DNA of 64,000 nucleotides, from the NCBI GenBank assembly GCA_026129095.1, contig JAHCIT010000009.1, positions 96,915-160,914 of the forward strand, written 5' to 3'. Numbering within the stretch: position 1 is the first letter of the stretch; each line of letters opens with the position of its first letter. Of the stretch, positions 35,457 through 43,908 are shown piece after piece. The notes under the pieces are model-generated. The model made no database searches. It was given only the letters and a program-made list of their open reading frames with translations, and had not been told where the DNA came from. Both the position numbers and the translations under genes were made by a program. This DNA is from Deltaproteobacteria bacterium. GTDB taxonomy: Bacteria > JAGRBM01 > JAHCIT01.

Positions 35457-35912
35457 GTGTCCTTCAAAGAACCGCTGGCATGGCCATTCAGGCAGGAGCA
35501 ACTCGAGGCCCTGGCCAGCCGTATTTCCACATGGAACCGGTCGATGGTCGCGCCGTCCGCCGCGCAGGTGACGTGGAACACCCAGACCGGCAGCCCGCTA
35601 CTCCTGCACAGCCACGATGCCCGCCATGAGGAACCGGAACCTGCCCCACAGGCACCAGTGAATACAGAACCGGTGGCATTCGAATCGGCAACATCTTCTG
35701 ACTTCTGGACCAGCGAGGCAAGCATCTCCGACGATGGCGAACCGCCAGTCGAGGCGGCCAGCATATCGGCGCCTGATACCGCCGGAGAAGAAACGTCTGC
35801 CGCCCGTTTTGTGCCCTCATTTGAACTCGACGTGGAAGATGACTCGGAACTGGATATCCAGCGGTCCGGTCCGGGAGAACCTCCATCAGGAGAAGGTGGT
35901 GAGAGCGCGTGA
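35457..35912 (+). CDS. Acidic, low-complexity linker protein of the ParA operon
   Basis: GTG 35457 follows AAGGAGAGG at ideal distance, giving 151 residues. The first 40 (FKEPLAWPFRQEQLEALASRI) look structured. The remainder is rich in Glu, Asp, Pro, Ser and Ala with no hydrophobic core, so it is probably disordered. Its stop overlaps the GTG start of the next gene (GTGA), showing translational coupling. I recognise no family. The position between two ParA-like genes suggests an adaptor between ATPase and scaffold. Confidence 0.6.
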   Translation: MSFKEPLAWPFRQEQLEALASRISTWNRSMVAPSAAQVTWNTQTGSPLLLHSHDARHEEPEPAPQAPVNTEPVAFESATSSDFWTSEASISDDGEPPVEAASISAPDTAGEETSAARFVPSFELDVEDDSELDIQRSGPGEPPSGEGGESA

Positions 35913-38602
35913 AAATCACCGCGATCATGCCCATCTCTCCACGTGCCGGCGCATCCACCCTGGGCGCCAATATCGCCGCCTACTGGGCGCTCGAACACCG
36001 GAATGCCGGCTTCCTCGATCTGTCCGATACGGCGGTCAACTGGCAGGGAATTCCCGAGGGGATGGATGTTCTGTCCGCCTACAGCCTGAAGAGCTATATC
36101 GATCGTGGCGACGCCGAGGGGCTTGCCGACCAGTTCGCCGGCCAGTTCCATCTGAAGAACGTCATCGTCACCCTGCCCTACGCCAAGCCCGCCTATCTAT
36201 GGCCGCTGCTGCAACTGGATGCCGATCTCGTTCTGCTGGCACGGCTGGAAACCTCTTTCGCCCATTCGATGGAGGAGTTCCTCGGCATGCTCGAAATCGC
36301 CCGGGAGGAACTGGGAGCATGTGGGCGAATCGCGGGACTGCTCCTGAAGCTGGCGACCCAGGGACCCCGGACAGACGAACTGCTGGCCGACTGCGCGAGG
36401 ATATTCGGCCAGACACTGGTCTACTCACCGGTCCCGCATGTGCCCGAACTGGGCGAATCGGATCCCACGCTTCTTGCCACACGGCCACGGATTGATCCGG
36501 TCGCACCCCTGATCCGGGATATCGCACTGAGAATCCTGGCTGTTTCAAGGGAAACCACACCCAGGCCGGACTTTCCTTCCCTCATCCGTCTTGCCAACCG
36601 GCTCGGCGGACATCTCCCCGGCTGGATCGGGCGAGCCGATGCCGAAGGACTGGAGGTTACAGAAACCCGCCGCAGCGAAGGCACCCCGAATGAAATCATC
36701 GACGAACTGGCCGGGGAGATCGAACTGCTCCAGAAGGAACTGGCCGAGGCCCGGCTGGTCCAGAAATCGCTTCAGGACCAAGTCGATGCGTTCGAGGCAT
36801 CCCAGAAAACACAACCTGCGTCCGGTCCGGATTCCAGCACCCTTGATTCATTGAAGGCAGAGATCGCCCGGCTTCAGGAAAAGCTGGCCTCTGCGGCCGA
36901 TGATGCCGAACGGGTAGCCCAGGACCGGAATCTATTGCAGACCGAACTGGAGAGCCTTCAGTCCCGTTCCCTCCAGATCGACGACCTGCGAAGTGCGCTT
37001 CAGGCCCAGATCGATGCCCGTGAAGCCCGTGAGGCCGAGCTGGGCGCTCAACTGGAAGCCGCCCGCCAGGATGCCGAAAACCTGCGCGATGTGAATGACC
37101 GACTGGCCAGTGAACTCAGGGACACGCAAAACCATCTGCATGGTTTCCAGGCCGAACGGGATCATACCGAACAGCAGATCCAGAAACTCCGCCATGAAAT
37201 GGGCGAGATGCAGCAGGCAGCAGCCAGTTCACCCCCTTCCGGTGATCTGGAACGCCTCAGCGGAGAGGTGGAAGACCTCCGCACAAAACTGGCGGCCACC
37301 GAAAACCACCTGCATGGTTTCCAGGCTGAACGGGATTCCCTGGAAAACCAGCTTGTGGCTGCCCGCCGTCGTGTCAGTGAGCTTGAAAGGCCGCCGGCAA
37401 TAGAAATGCCCGTCGAAATCGAGATAGAAACGGAAACCACGCCCGCCATTGAACCTGAAGCCATCGAGACCAGAGACCGGCAGATTGAACGTCTTCAGAG
37501 GCAGATCGGCGAGCTGGAAGCCCGTCTCGAAAAGGCCGAAAAGGCCCGGTCCGTGTTTGCACGGGAGCGTGCGGAACTTGTCGAGAAGCTGGAACTGTTC
37601 CGCGAGCAAAGCGCCGAGGCAGCCGCCAGCATGGACTCCATCGTCGCCAGCCAGTCGGAACTGATCGAAACGATCCAGAGCGACCGCAGCCGGGTGCAGA
37701 CCGAACTGGACATCCGGGGCCACCTGTATGACAGCCTCCGGATGCAGTTGCTGCCACTTCGGCAGGCACTGGAGGCGGGAATCGCCGAACTACCTGCCGT
37801 GCGCCGCCGGGCCGAAGCTGCCGAGCAGCGTGTAACCGATCTGGATGAGCAGTGCAGGGCGCTCCGGGCCGAGCTTGAACAAGCCAGGGGGCAGGCTGAC
37901 GATTCACAGATCAATGCCCTGCGCCGTGAAATTGATGCCGCCCGGACACAGCTCGGAGAAGCCGAAAGCCGGGCGGCGGAACTCGAAGCCCGGCTTCGAG
38001 ACGAGTTTGGCCGCCGCGAATCGGACCTGAAGGAGAGCCGCGCCGCCCTGGAGCGTGAGATCGACCGGGTGCGCTCAGAAGGCGAACTCGCGGCAATCCG
38101 GGCCAACACGGCGGAGAAGGCGCTGGAAACCAAGTCGAGAGAACTGGCCCATCAGCAGGCACAGGCCTCGGCCGTGCGGGAACAGCTCCAACGGCTGGAA
38201 CCGGAACTGGCCTCGGCACGGGCCGAACTCGACCGGCTTCAGGTCCAGAGCCGCGAGATGGAAACCGTTCGTAACGATCTCGAACAGGCGAGAATCCAGT
38301 TATCCGCAGCGCGGACGATGACCGAGGAAGCAACAACGGCCCGGCACTCGCTCGAAAACCGTATCCGGGAGCTAGAGCGGCAGCTTGGCGACGCGCAGGG
38401 TCCGGACGGCCAGCGCACCAGCCGCTATGAGTCCCTGCTCCGGGAACTGGCCGACGCCCGGGAGGAGCTTGCCACGCTGAAATCCCGTCTCTCCCGTGCT
38501 TCCATGGCAGAAAAGTTTGCCACTGAACGGGCCGCCCGGATCATCGAACTGGAAGCCGAACTCGAAACGCTCCGGCAGAAACTCGAACCACCGGCCAGTT
38601 GA
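35909..38602 (+). CDS. Pseudo-ParA domain fused to a long coiled coil
   Basis: The 897 residues begin with a MinD/CpaE-like fold: MKITAIMPISPRAGASTLGANIAAYW, in which the P-loop lysine position is A15 and the signature lysine is absent. Residues about 265-895 are almost pure heptad coiled coil rich in Glu, Arg, Ala and Leu. Inside it NHLHGFQAERD occurs twice, about 58 residues apart, encoded by near-identical 32-base DNA repeats (37130-37161 and 37304-37335). It starts at GTG 35909 overlapping the previous stop. The likely role is a non-hydrolysing partner of the upstream ATPase and a filament or tether. Myosin-like similarity would be compositional only. Confidence 0.75.
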   Translation: MKITAIMPISPRAGASTLGANIAAYWALEHRNAGFLDLSDTAVNWQGIPEGMDVLSAYSLKSYIDRGDAEGLADQFAGQFHLKNVIVTLPYAKPAYLWPLLQLDADLVLLARLETSFAHSMEEFLGMLEIAREELGACGRIAGLLLKLATQGPRTDELLADCARIFGQTLVYSPVPHVPELGESDPTLLATRPRIDPVAPLIRDIALRILAVSRETTPRPDFPSLIRLANRLGGHLPGWIGRADAEGLEVTETRRSEGTPNEIIDELAGEIELLQKELAEARLVQKSLQDQVDAFEASQKTQPASGPDSSTLDSLKAEIARLQEKLASAADDAERVAQDRNLLQTELESLQSRSLQIDDLRSALQAQIDAREAREAELGAQLEAARQDAENLRDVNDRLASELRDTQNHLHGFQAERDHTEQQIQKLRHEMGEMQQAAASSPPSGDLERLSGEVEDLRTKLAATENHLHGFQAERDSLENQLVAARRRVSELERPPAIEMPVEIEIETETTPAIEPEAIETRDRQIERLQRQIGELEARLEKAEKARSVFARERAELVEKLELFREQSAEAAASMDSIVASQSELIETIQSDRSRVQTELDIRGHLYDSLRMQLLPLRQALEAGIAELPAVRRRAEAAEQRVTDLDEQCRALRAELEQARGQADDSQINALRREIDAARTQLGEAESRAAELEARLRDEFGRRESDLKESRAALEREIDRVRSEGELAAIRANTAEKALETKSRELAHQQAQASAVREQLQRLEPELASARAELDRLQVQSREMETVRNDLEQARIQLSAARTMTEEATTARHSLENRIRELERQLGDAQGPDGQRTSRYESLLRELADAREELATLKSRLSRASMAEKFATERAARIIELEAELETLRQKLEPPAS

Positions 38603-38615
38603 TTCCGAAATAACC

Positions 38616-39206
38616 CTATTCCGCCGCAGCGGCCTGCTCGTATTCGACCATGAATGCCGTGTCGTCGTCGCTCAGCTTGGCGTTCTGGGCCTTGCGGACC
38701 TCAAGGTATTTGTACTTGAGGTCGCGGTTATCAGTCTCCATCGTCAATGCCAGCTTGAAGTTCAGCTCCGCCGAAGTGAGGTTTTTCTGCGACAGGGCGG
38801 TAAAGGCCAGTTTCGCGTAGCGCTTGGCATTGGGATTCTTGCAGATGTCCTCATCCTTGACGGCCCGCTGCTTCGCCTGTTCCTCCTCATAGGAATAGCG
38901 CAGGTATTTCATCCGGTCCGGGCCCTGGATGCGCTTGTCATAAACGGGCTTGACGGCGGGATCGGTCAGCACCTGATGGGCCTCGACCATCCGCTTGTAC
39001 ACCTGCGTGACCATGCGGTAGATGTCATCGGGAACCTGCCGGAAATACCGGTCCGGGTGCCAGTTTTTCGACTCCCGGCGGAATGCCTCCTTTACCTGTG
39101 CCGGTTCCGCGCCGAGCGGCAACCGGAGCAACTGGTAGTAGTCTCCCTTGTTGATTCCATTGAAATAGCGCTGAATCAGCTTGATCTGGTTATCATCGAC
39201 CGGCAT
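38616..39206 (-). CDS. J-domain (DnaJ-like) protein
   Basis: In this 196-residue protein the J-domain spans residues about 20-92. It contains GDYYQLLRLPLGAEPAQVKEAF, the essential H50-P51-D52 in NWHPDRYF, and AHQVLTDPAVKPVYD. The Gly/Phe and zinc-finger regions of DnaJ are absent. The C-terminal 100 residues are helical and charged and may hold a TPR-like pair (AKLAFTALSQKNLTSAELNFKLAL). It is a class C co-chaperone, presumably dedicated to the Hsp70 encoded 51 bases upstream on the same strand. Confidence 0.88.
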   Translation of the reverse strand: MPVDDNQIKLIQRYFNGINKGDYYQLLRLPLGAEPAQVKEAFRRESKNWHPDRYFRQVPDDIYRMVTQVYKRMVEAHQVLTDPAVKPVYDKRIQGPDRMKYLRYSYEEEQAKQRAVKDEDICKNPNAKRYAKLAFTALSQKNLTSAELNFKLALTMETDNRDLKYKYLEVRKAQNAKLSDDDTAFMVEYEQAAAAE

Positions 39207-39257
39207 AGGCGGACGATCCTGCCTCCCTGCAACATCGTGAACGTGGCGGAACGAAAA

Positions 39258-40814
39258 CTACTGGACGGCCTGACTCGACTGGCGGGCGGCCTCGACCGCT
39301 TCCTGTCCCATGGCACCATAGGCCGTAATCGAGATCGACTGTGACTGCCCGGTATCCTTGTCAATGGCCGTCACGTGGACGATTCCGTCAGTATCGATCT
39401 CGAAATTCACCGCGATCCTGGGCTCTCCTCGTGGAGCGGCCCGGATGCCCGTCAGGGTGAACTCGCCCAGTATCTCGTTCTCACCCTGCTTCTTGGACTC
39501 GCCCTGGAATACCGATATCTTCACCTGCGACTGGTTGTCGGAAGTCGTCGTGAACTCCTTGTTGATCTCAATAGGCAGGGGTGAGTTTTTCTCGATCAGG
39601 TGCTGGACCATCCCGCCAATGACTCCGATGCCCAGCGTCATCGGGGTCACATCGATGAGCAGCGCCTTCTGCGTGCCTTCGGCGAGTGCTGCACCCTGAA
39701 TGGCCGCTCCGAGCGCCACGATTTCGTCGGGATCAATGCTCATCTGCGGCGTCTTGAAGAAGTATTTCTCCACGGACGAACGGATAATCGGCATCCGCGT
39801 CGATCCGCCGACCAGGATCACGCTGTCCACGTCATGTATGGTCATCCGGGCGTTCTGGAGCGCCTCGTCACAGACCTTGAATGTCCGTTGCACCAGGTCC
39901 ATGCACATCTGCTGGAAATGGTTCCGGGTCAGCACCGCATTCAGGTCAAGCGGCCCTTTCGGACCCTGGACGAAGTTGGGGACCGATATCTTCACTTCGG
40001 TCTTCTCGGTAAGGGCCCATTTCACCCGCTCGGAGAGGGTCTTCAGCTTCTGAAGAGCGTCGAGATTCTGCTTGCAGTCGTAGCCGGTGGCTTTGAGGAA
40101 CTCGTCCGAGAGGAAGCTCATGATCCGGTCGTCGAAGTCGTCGCCGCCCAGATAGGTATCTCCGGCCGTAGAAATCACCTCATAGACGTCATTACCGATA
40201 TCAAGGATCGAGATATCGAATGTGCCGCCACCGAGGTCGTAAATGGCCACCCGCTGGTTGAGCCCCTTGCCGAAACCGTAAGCGAGCGCGGCGGCCGTTG
40301 GCTCATTGATGACCCGAAGGACATCGAGACCGGCAACCCGGCCTGCGTCGATGGTTGCCTGCCGCTGGCCGTCGTTGAAAAAGGCCGGGCAGGTGATGAC
40401 CACCTTGTCAACCTCCTCGCCCAGCGCCTGCTCGGCGATCTGCTTCATCTTCTTGAGCACCAGCGCGCTGATTTCCGGCAGGGCGTAATCCTTGCCGTAG
40501 ATCTGGATGCGGACCTCGGCGTTGGGGCCTTCGACGATCTTGTAGGCGACGTGATGCTTTGCCTTCTTCACCTCTTCGGAGAAGAACTTCCGGCCGATAA
40601 GCCTCTTGGCCGAATAGACCGTGTGACCGGGATCGGTGATGATCCGCTTCTTGGCGTCAGCCCCCACCAGGACCCTGCCATCCGGCAGAAAGGAAACGAC
40701 CGATGGCTGGGTGTTTGCGCCCTCGCTGTCCCTGAGCACCTCGACGCTGCCGTCGGTAACCGTCGCCACGCAGCTGTATGAGGTTCCGAGATCAATTCCG
40801 ACAACGCGGCCCAT
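39258..40814 (-). CDS. Hsp70-family chaperone lacking the C-terminal lid
   Basis: ATG 40814, nine bases after GGGAG, gives 518 residues. The nucleotide-binding domain shows GIDLGTSYSCVA, VITCPAFFNDGQRQA, INEPTAAALAYG, IYDLGGGTFDIS and VILVGGSTRMP. The substrate-binding beta domain runs from DVTPMTLGIGVIGG to FEIDTDGIVHVTAIDKDTGQ. The protein stops after the first lid helix, about 120 residues short of DnaK. It is therefore a specialised Hsp70 rather than the housekeeping DnaK. The J-protein gene directly downstream is its probable partner. The neighbouring ParA/coiled-coil operon converges on this pair. Confidence 0.93.
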   Translation of the reverse strand: MGRVVGIDLGTSYSCVATVTDGSVEVLRDSEGANTQPSVVSFLPDGRVLVGADAKKRIITDPGHTVYSAKRLIGRKFFSEEVKKAKHHVAYKIVEGPNAEVRIQIYGKDYALPEISALVLKKMKQIAEQALGEEVDKVVITCPAFFNDGQRQATIDAGRVAGLDVLRVINEPTAAALAYGFGKGLNQRVAIYDLGGGTFDISILDIGNDVYEVISTAGDTYLGGDDFDDRIMSFLSDEFLKATGYDCKQNLDALQKLKTLSERVKWALTEKTEVKISVPNFVQGPKGPLDLNAVLTRNHFQQMCMDLVQRTFKVCDEALQNARMTIHDVDSVILVGGSTRMPIIRSSVEKYFFKTPQMSIDPDEIVALGAAIQGAALAEGTQKALLIDVTPMTLGIGVIGGMVQHLIEKNSPLPIEINKEFTTTSDNQSQVKISVFQGESKKQGENEILGEFTLTGIRAAPRGEPRIAVNFEIDTDGIVHVTAIDKDTGQSQSISITAYGAMGQEAVEAARQSSQAVQ

Positions 40815-40925
40815 GTTCAGCAACTCCCGTCAGTGGGCGACAGTGTAGCTCGCCAAAAACGAAAATAAACAACCCGGAATTCCGGCTTGAGCCGAACGTG
40901 ACGCCGGTCACTGGCTCGTGCCGGT

Positions 40926-42491
40926 TCAATCCTGCTCGAGAATCACGAATTCGACGCGCCGGTTGGTCTCCCGGCCCTCAGGAGTCGAATTGTCCGCGAT
41001 GGGTATCGCCTCACCGAACCCGACTGCAACCAGACGGGAAGCTTCAACACCAGCCTGGACCAGGAACTTGACAACTTCGTTCGCCCTGCGCTCGGAAATC
41101 CGCTGGTTTTCGATCGCCCCGCCCACATCGTCCGTGTGGCCTTCAACCTGGACCTTCCGAATCCTCGGACTGGCCTTTATCGTCTGGGCGACCTGGGTCA
41201 GAACGGGGTATGAGGACTGCTCAATCGTCGTCTGGCCCATCCGGAAACGTATCTTTTCATCAATGACAATCTGGTCGTCTTCTATGCGGACAGCCGGTTT
41301 ATCCACTGCGAGTGGCTGGAGAACGATTTCCACCTGGGATGTCTGGCCTTCGGCCAGCCGGACCGGCAGTTCATGCCGCTGGTAACCTTCCGCCGTGCCG
41401 ATAACCACGTATGAGCCGGGCGCGAGCTTCCGTTCAAAGCTGCCCGTATTCCGGTCTGCCACGATCGCCCCGGCCGGGTCGGGCGGATCGAATACGATAA
41501 TGGCGCCGCCGATCGGCCCCCCGTCCGGATTGCGGACCCGTCCACGCAGAACCGTCGGCAGCACCGGCGGCGCATCCTTTTTCAGCGGGTTGAGCCGGAT
41601 CTCAATCTGCTGCACCCGGTTTGACATGATCTCGATCGTTTCCGACCTGGCCTCATACCCCTCGGCGGAGGCGACCCACTGGGCCTGGCCTGGATCGAGT
41701 TCGGGCGAGGCAAAGGTATTCTCGACCGGATCGAACTCGAAGGCCTGATCAACCGGCTTGCGGAGACGGACTTTTGCATCCGCCACCGGCTGGCCGGATT
41801 TGGCATCCAGCACCCGGGCAGTGAACGAGCCCCGAAGCGGAGCGATGTGCTGGCCGCAAACGGCATTCGGATTGACCTGCCGCGCCGATATCTTCGCGGC
41901 CATCGGTTCGATCATTTCCCGCACCGCCAGTTGTGCCACCCGCGAGAGGGGATCCCGCTGGCTGGTGAAAATGGCAAACGACGTCCGGCTCATGGAGTTC
42001 GACCAGACAATCTCCCCGCTGGTCACGTCGAGCATCCGGACGTTCAGCCCGACTGTCGGTTCGTCACCCTGCAGCAGGTGGCCCGAGAAGTCCGTGCCTG
42101 TTGTATTCGGATACCAGTATTCCGACACCGAACCGTAGATGACTCCATCCACATTCAGGCGTTCGCCCAGCATCCGGGCGAACTCGGCATTCATCCGTGA
42201 TGGCAGAGGGAGATTCACCGCATTCGCCTGCCGGATGACTTCCGTCCGCTCCATCACCCTGAACAGCCCCGTCGAATACAGGTCAGTCGCGATGAAATCC
42301 GCCACCACCAGACCGGCATTGGGATAAGTCGTCAGGTTGTCCAGCGGGAAAACGGCCACGCACTGCACCGGTTCCAGAGCCGCCGGCGACCGGACCCATT
42401 CACGCATGAACCGGTTTCCGCAGGCCGGCAGCAGGATCGCGGCGGCAAGAACGATCGCGACAGGCTGCCAGCGGACAGGAAGAGCGCTCAT
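40926..42491 (-). CDS. Lipoprotein with CsgG-like, carboxypeptidase-regulatory-like and OmpA domains
   Basis: This is a 521-residue lipoprotein with the lipobox LLPAC at Cys24. Residues about 40-200 resemble CsgG/DUF799 proteins (VAVFPLDNLTTYPNAGLVVADFIATDLYSTGLFRVMERTEV). Two beta-sandwich repeats follow (FTARVLDAKSGQPVADAKVRLR and LRGRVRNPDGGPIGGAIIVFDPP). The C-terminal 110 residues are an OmpA peptidoglycan-binding domain: QVEGHTDDVGGAIENQRISERRANEV and NRRVEFVIL. It likely bridges the outer membrane and murein. Its ATG overlaps the stop of the next lipoprotein gene by four bases. Confidence 0.85.
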   Translation of the reverse strand: MSALPVRWQPVAIVLAAAILLPACGNRFMREWVRSPAALEPVQCVAVFPLDNLTTYPNAGLVVADFIATDLYSTGLFRVMERTEVIRQANAVNLPLPSRMNAEFARMLGERLNVDGVIYGSVSEYWYPNTTGTDFSGHLLQGDEPTVGLNVRMLDVTSGEIVWSNSMSRTSFAIFTSQRDPLSRVAQLAVREMIEPMAAKISARQVNPNAVCGQHIAPLRGSFTARVLDAKSGQPVADAKVRLRKPVDQAFEFDPVENTFASPELDPGQAQWVASAEGYEARSETIEIMSNRVQQIEIRLNPLKKDAPPVLPTVLRGRVRNPDGGPIGGAIIVFDPPDPAGAIVADRNTGSFERKLAPGSYVVIGTAEGYQRHELPVRLAEGQTSQVEIVLQPLAVDKPAVRIEDDQIVIDEKIRFRMGQTTIEQSSYPVLTQVAQTIKASPRIRKVQVEGHTDDVGGAIENQRISERRANEVVKFLVQAGVEASRLVAVGFGEAIPIADNSTPEGRETNRRVEFVILEQD

Positions 42492-43090
42492 TGGTGCCCT
42501 CCTATCCCCGCAACCAGGCGCCGTGCCATCTGGCTGGCGATCTTCTGCGCGATCCGGTTCACCGGATCGCGCTCGGTCGAGAACATGTCATAGCTCGACA
42601 TGGACATCGTGGTCGCCCAGATCACCGCCCCCGAGCGGACGTTGACCATCCGGACCGAGACAGCCACCGCAGGCTCTCGCGGCGCCTGCCGGCTCTTGTC
42701 CAGGCGGTAGTTGAACTCGTTGATAGACCCGATCACCAGCGCGTCGGCCTGGATTTTCCTGCCCAGTTCGGCCGCAAAACTGCGATCCAGCAGCGGCGGC
42801 CACGGGAGCTGAGCCTCAGCCCCCAGCCTTACCGTCGTTTCGCGCTCGATCACCTTGTAACGTCCGAGCGCGATCAGTTCCGCGCCAACGATGTCGGCGA
42901 CAACCTCGCCCGCGTTGGGGAAGTCCGTCAGGTTCTCAAATGGCGCGATGGCGATGACCGCTATGGGCTCGAACTGGTCGGGACTGGCCACATAGTGGCG
43001 GGCAAACTGGTTCCCGCACCCGGCGCAGAGAACGGCCAGCACAAACGCAACCATATTCCGTTTTGAAATTGTCCTGAAAAATACTGGCAT
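42488..43090 (-). CDS. CsgG/DUF799-like lipoprotein
   Basis: From ATG 43090 (a TTG codon precedes it), the protein has about 200 residues with lipobox LCAGC. It parallels the N-terminal half of its partner: IAIAPFENLTDFPNAGEVVADIVGAELIALGRYKVIERE, then DALVIGSINEFNYRLD and VSVRMVNVRSGAVIWATTMSMSSYDMFSTERDPVNRIAQ. These are the features of CsgG/GNA1162-type lipoproteins, which assemble outer-membrane rings or assist surface export. The two genes are translationally coupled, suggesting a hetero-oligomer. No curli-like substrate is visible nearby. Confidence 0.8.
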   Translation of the reverse strand: MPVFFRTISKRNMVAFVLAVLCAGCGNQFARHYVASPDQFEPIAVIAIAPFENLTDFPNAGEVVADIVGAELIALGRYKVIERETTVRLGAEAQLPWPPLLDRSFAAELGRKIQADALVIGSINEFNYRLDKSRQAPREPAVAVSVRMVNVRSGAVIWATTMSMSSYDMFSTERDPVNRIAQKIASQMARRLVAGIGGHQ

Positions 43091-43233
43091 CAACGGCGAT
43101 TCAACTCCCTGAAATCCCCAGCCCCCTGCATCAAAACGAGTCTGTCCACCTCAACATTGCTGCGCTTTTGCACAATTCCTGCCATTACCGCATCTTCCAT
43201 GGCCCCGGGTCCGCCCCTTACGGACCCCGGCCA

Positions 43234-43662
43234 TCAGTTCTTCTGACTTGGCAGGACGACAATGGCCGAACCCTTTACCGTCACATTCCCCCGCTGAGTC
43301 GCGGTTTCAAACTCGCACTCAACCTCGCGGGTCTGTGCATTGACATTTTTCACGGTACCCTTGCAGGTGACCGTATCGCCCAGATCGGTCGGCGAGGTAA
43401 ACCGCACGTCGATCACCTTGACGTGCGCCCTGGGGCCGGCCCAGTTCCTCACGTAGCGGCCCAGAAAACCCATCGACAGCATGCCGTGCGCGATACACCC
43501 TTTCAGGCCCGCCTTATGCGCGAAATCCTCATCGTAGTGAAGAGGATTGAAGTCCAGACTGGACCCGGCGTACTTGACCAGCTGAACACGTGTAATCGGA
43601 TCGGTTGTGAGCGGCGGCATCGAATCACCAGCCTTGATGTTCTCGATGAAAACCTGTCCCAT
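43234..43662 (-). CDS. MaoC-like hot-dog dehydratase
   Basis: The 142 residues are a single hot-dog fold. The active-site signature is AGSSLDFNPLHYDEDFAHKAGLKGCIAHGML, giving the hydratase 2 pattern D..NP.H.D...A, with the Asp/His dyad intact. Such proteins hydrate enoyl-CoA to (R)-3-hydroxyacyl-CoA, or pair with a sister subunit in actinobacterial-type beta-oxidation. Here it stands alone, although other acyl-CoA genes are elsewhere in the window. Confidence 0.87.
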   Translation of the reverse strand: MGQVFIENIKAGDSMPPLTTDPITRVQLVKYAGSSLDFNPLHYDEDFAHKAGLKGCIAHGMLSMGFLGRYVRNWAGPRAHVKVIDVRFTSPTDLGDTVTCKGTVKNVNAQTREVECEFETATQRGNVTVKGSAIVVLPSQKN

Positions 43663-43908
43663 GAATTTCTACCTGCTTCACGCCAGAGTTTGCTGCAGCA
43701 AGACCCCAAGAATGGGTCGCTGCGGCATCAAGCCCATTATTGCCTAATTTCACTCCAACATGGCAAGCGGTTTCTGGATGAATTCTTAAATGATTACCAT
43801 GTGTTACCCGTGACCCCTCGCACAGTTCTGAACGACACGGCTTATTAAGCGGCCAATCTGTATCCAACTGGCACATATGCGCCAGAAAATCCCGATCCGG
43901 CGCACTGG
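43663..43908 (-). promoter_or_regulatory. Intergenic region upstream of the MaoC gene
   Basis: No convincing gene lies in these 246 bases, which are more AT-rich than their surroundings. On the minus strand TTGCCA (43766-43761), 18 bases, CAATAA (43742-43737) could be a promoter for the MaoC gene. An 83-codon antisense frame here has no recognisable content and begins far from any ribosome-binding site. Confidence 0.35.
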
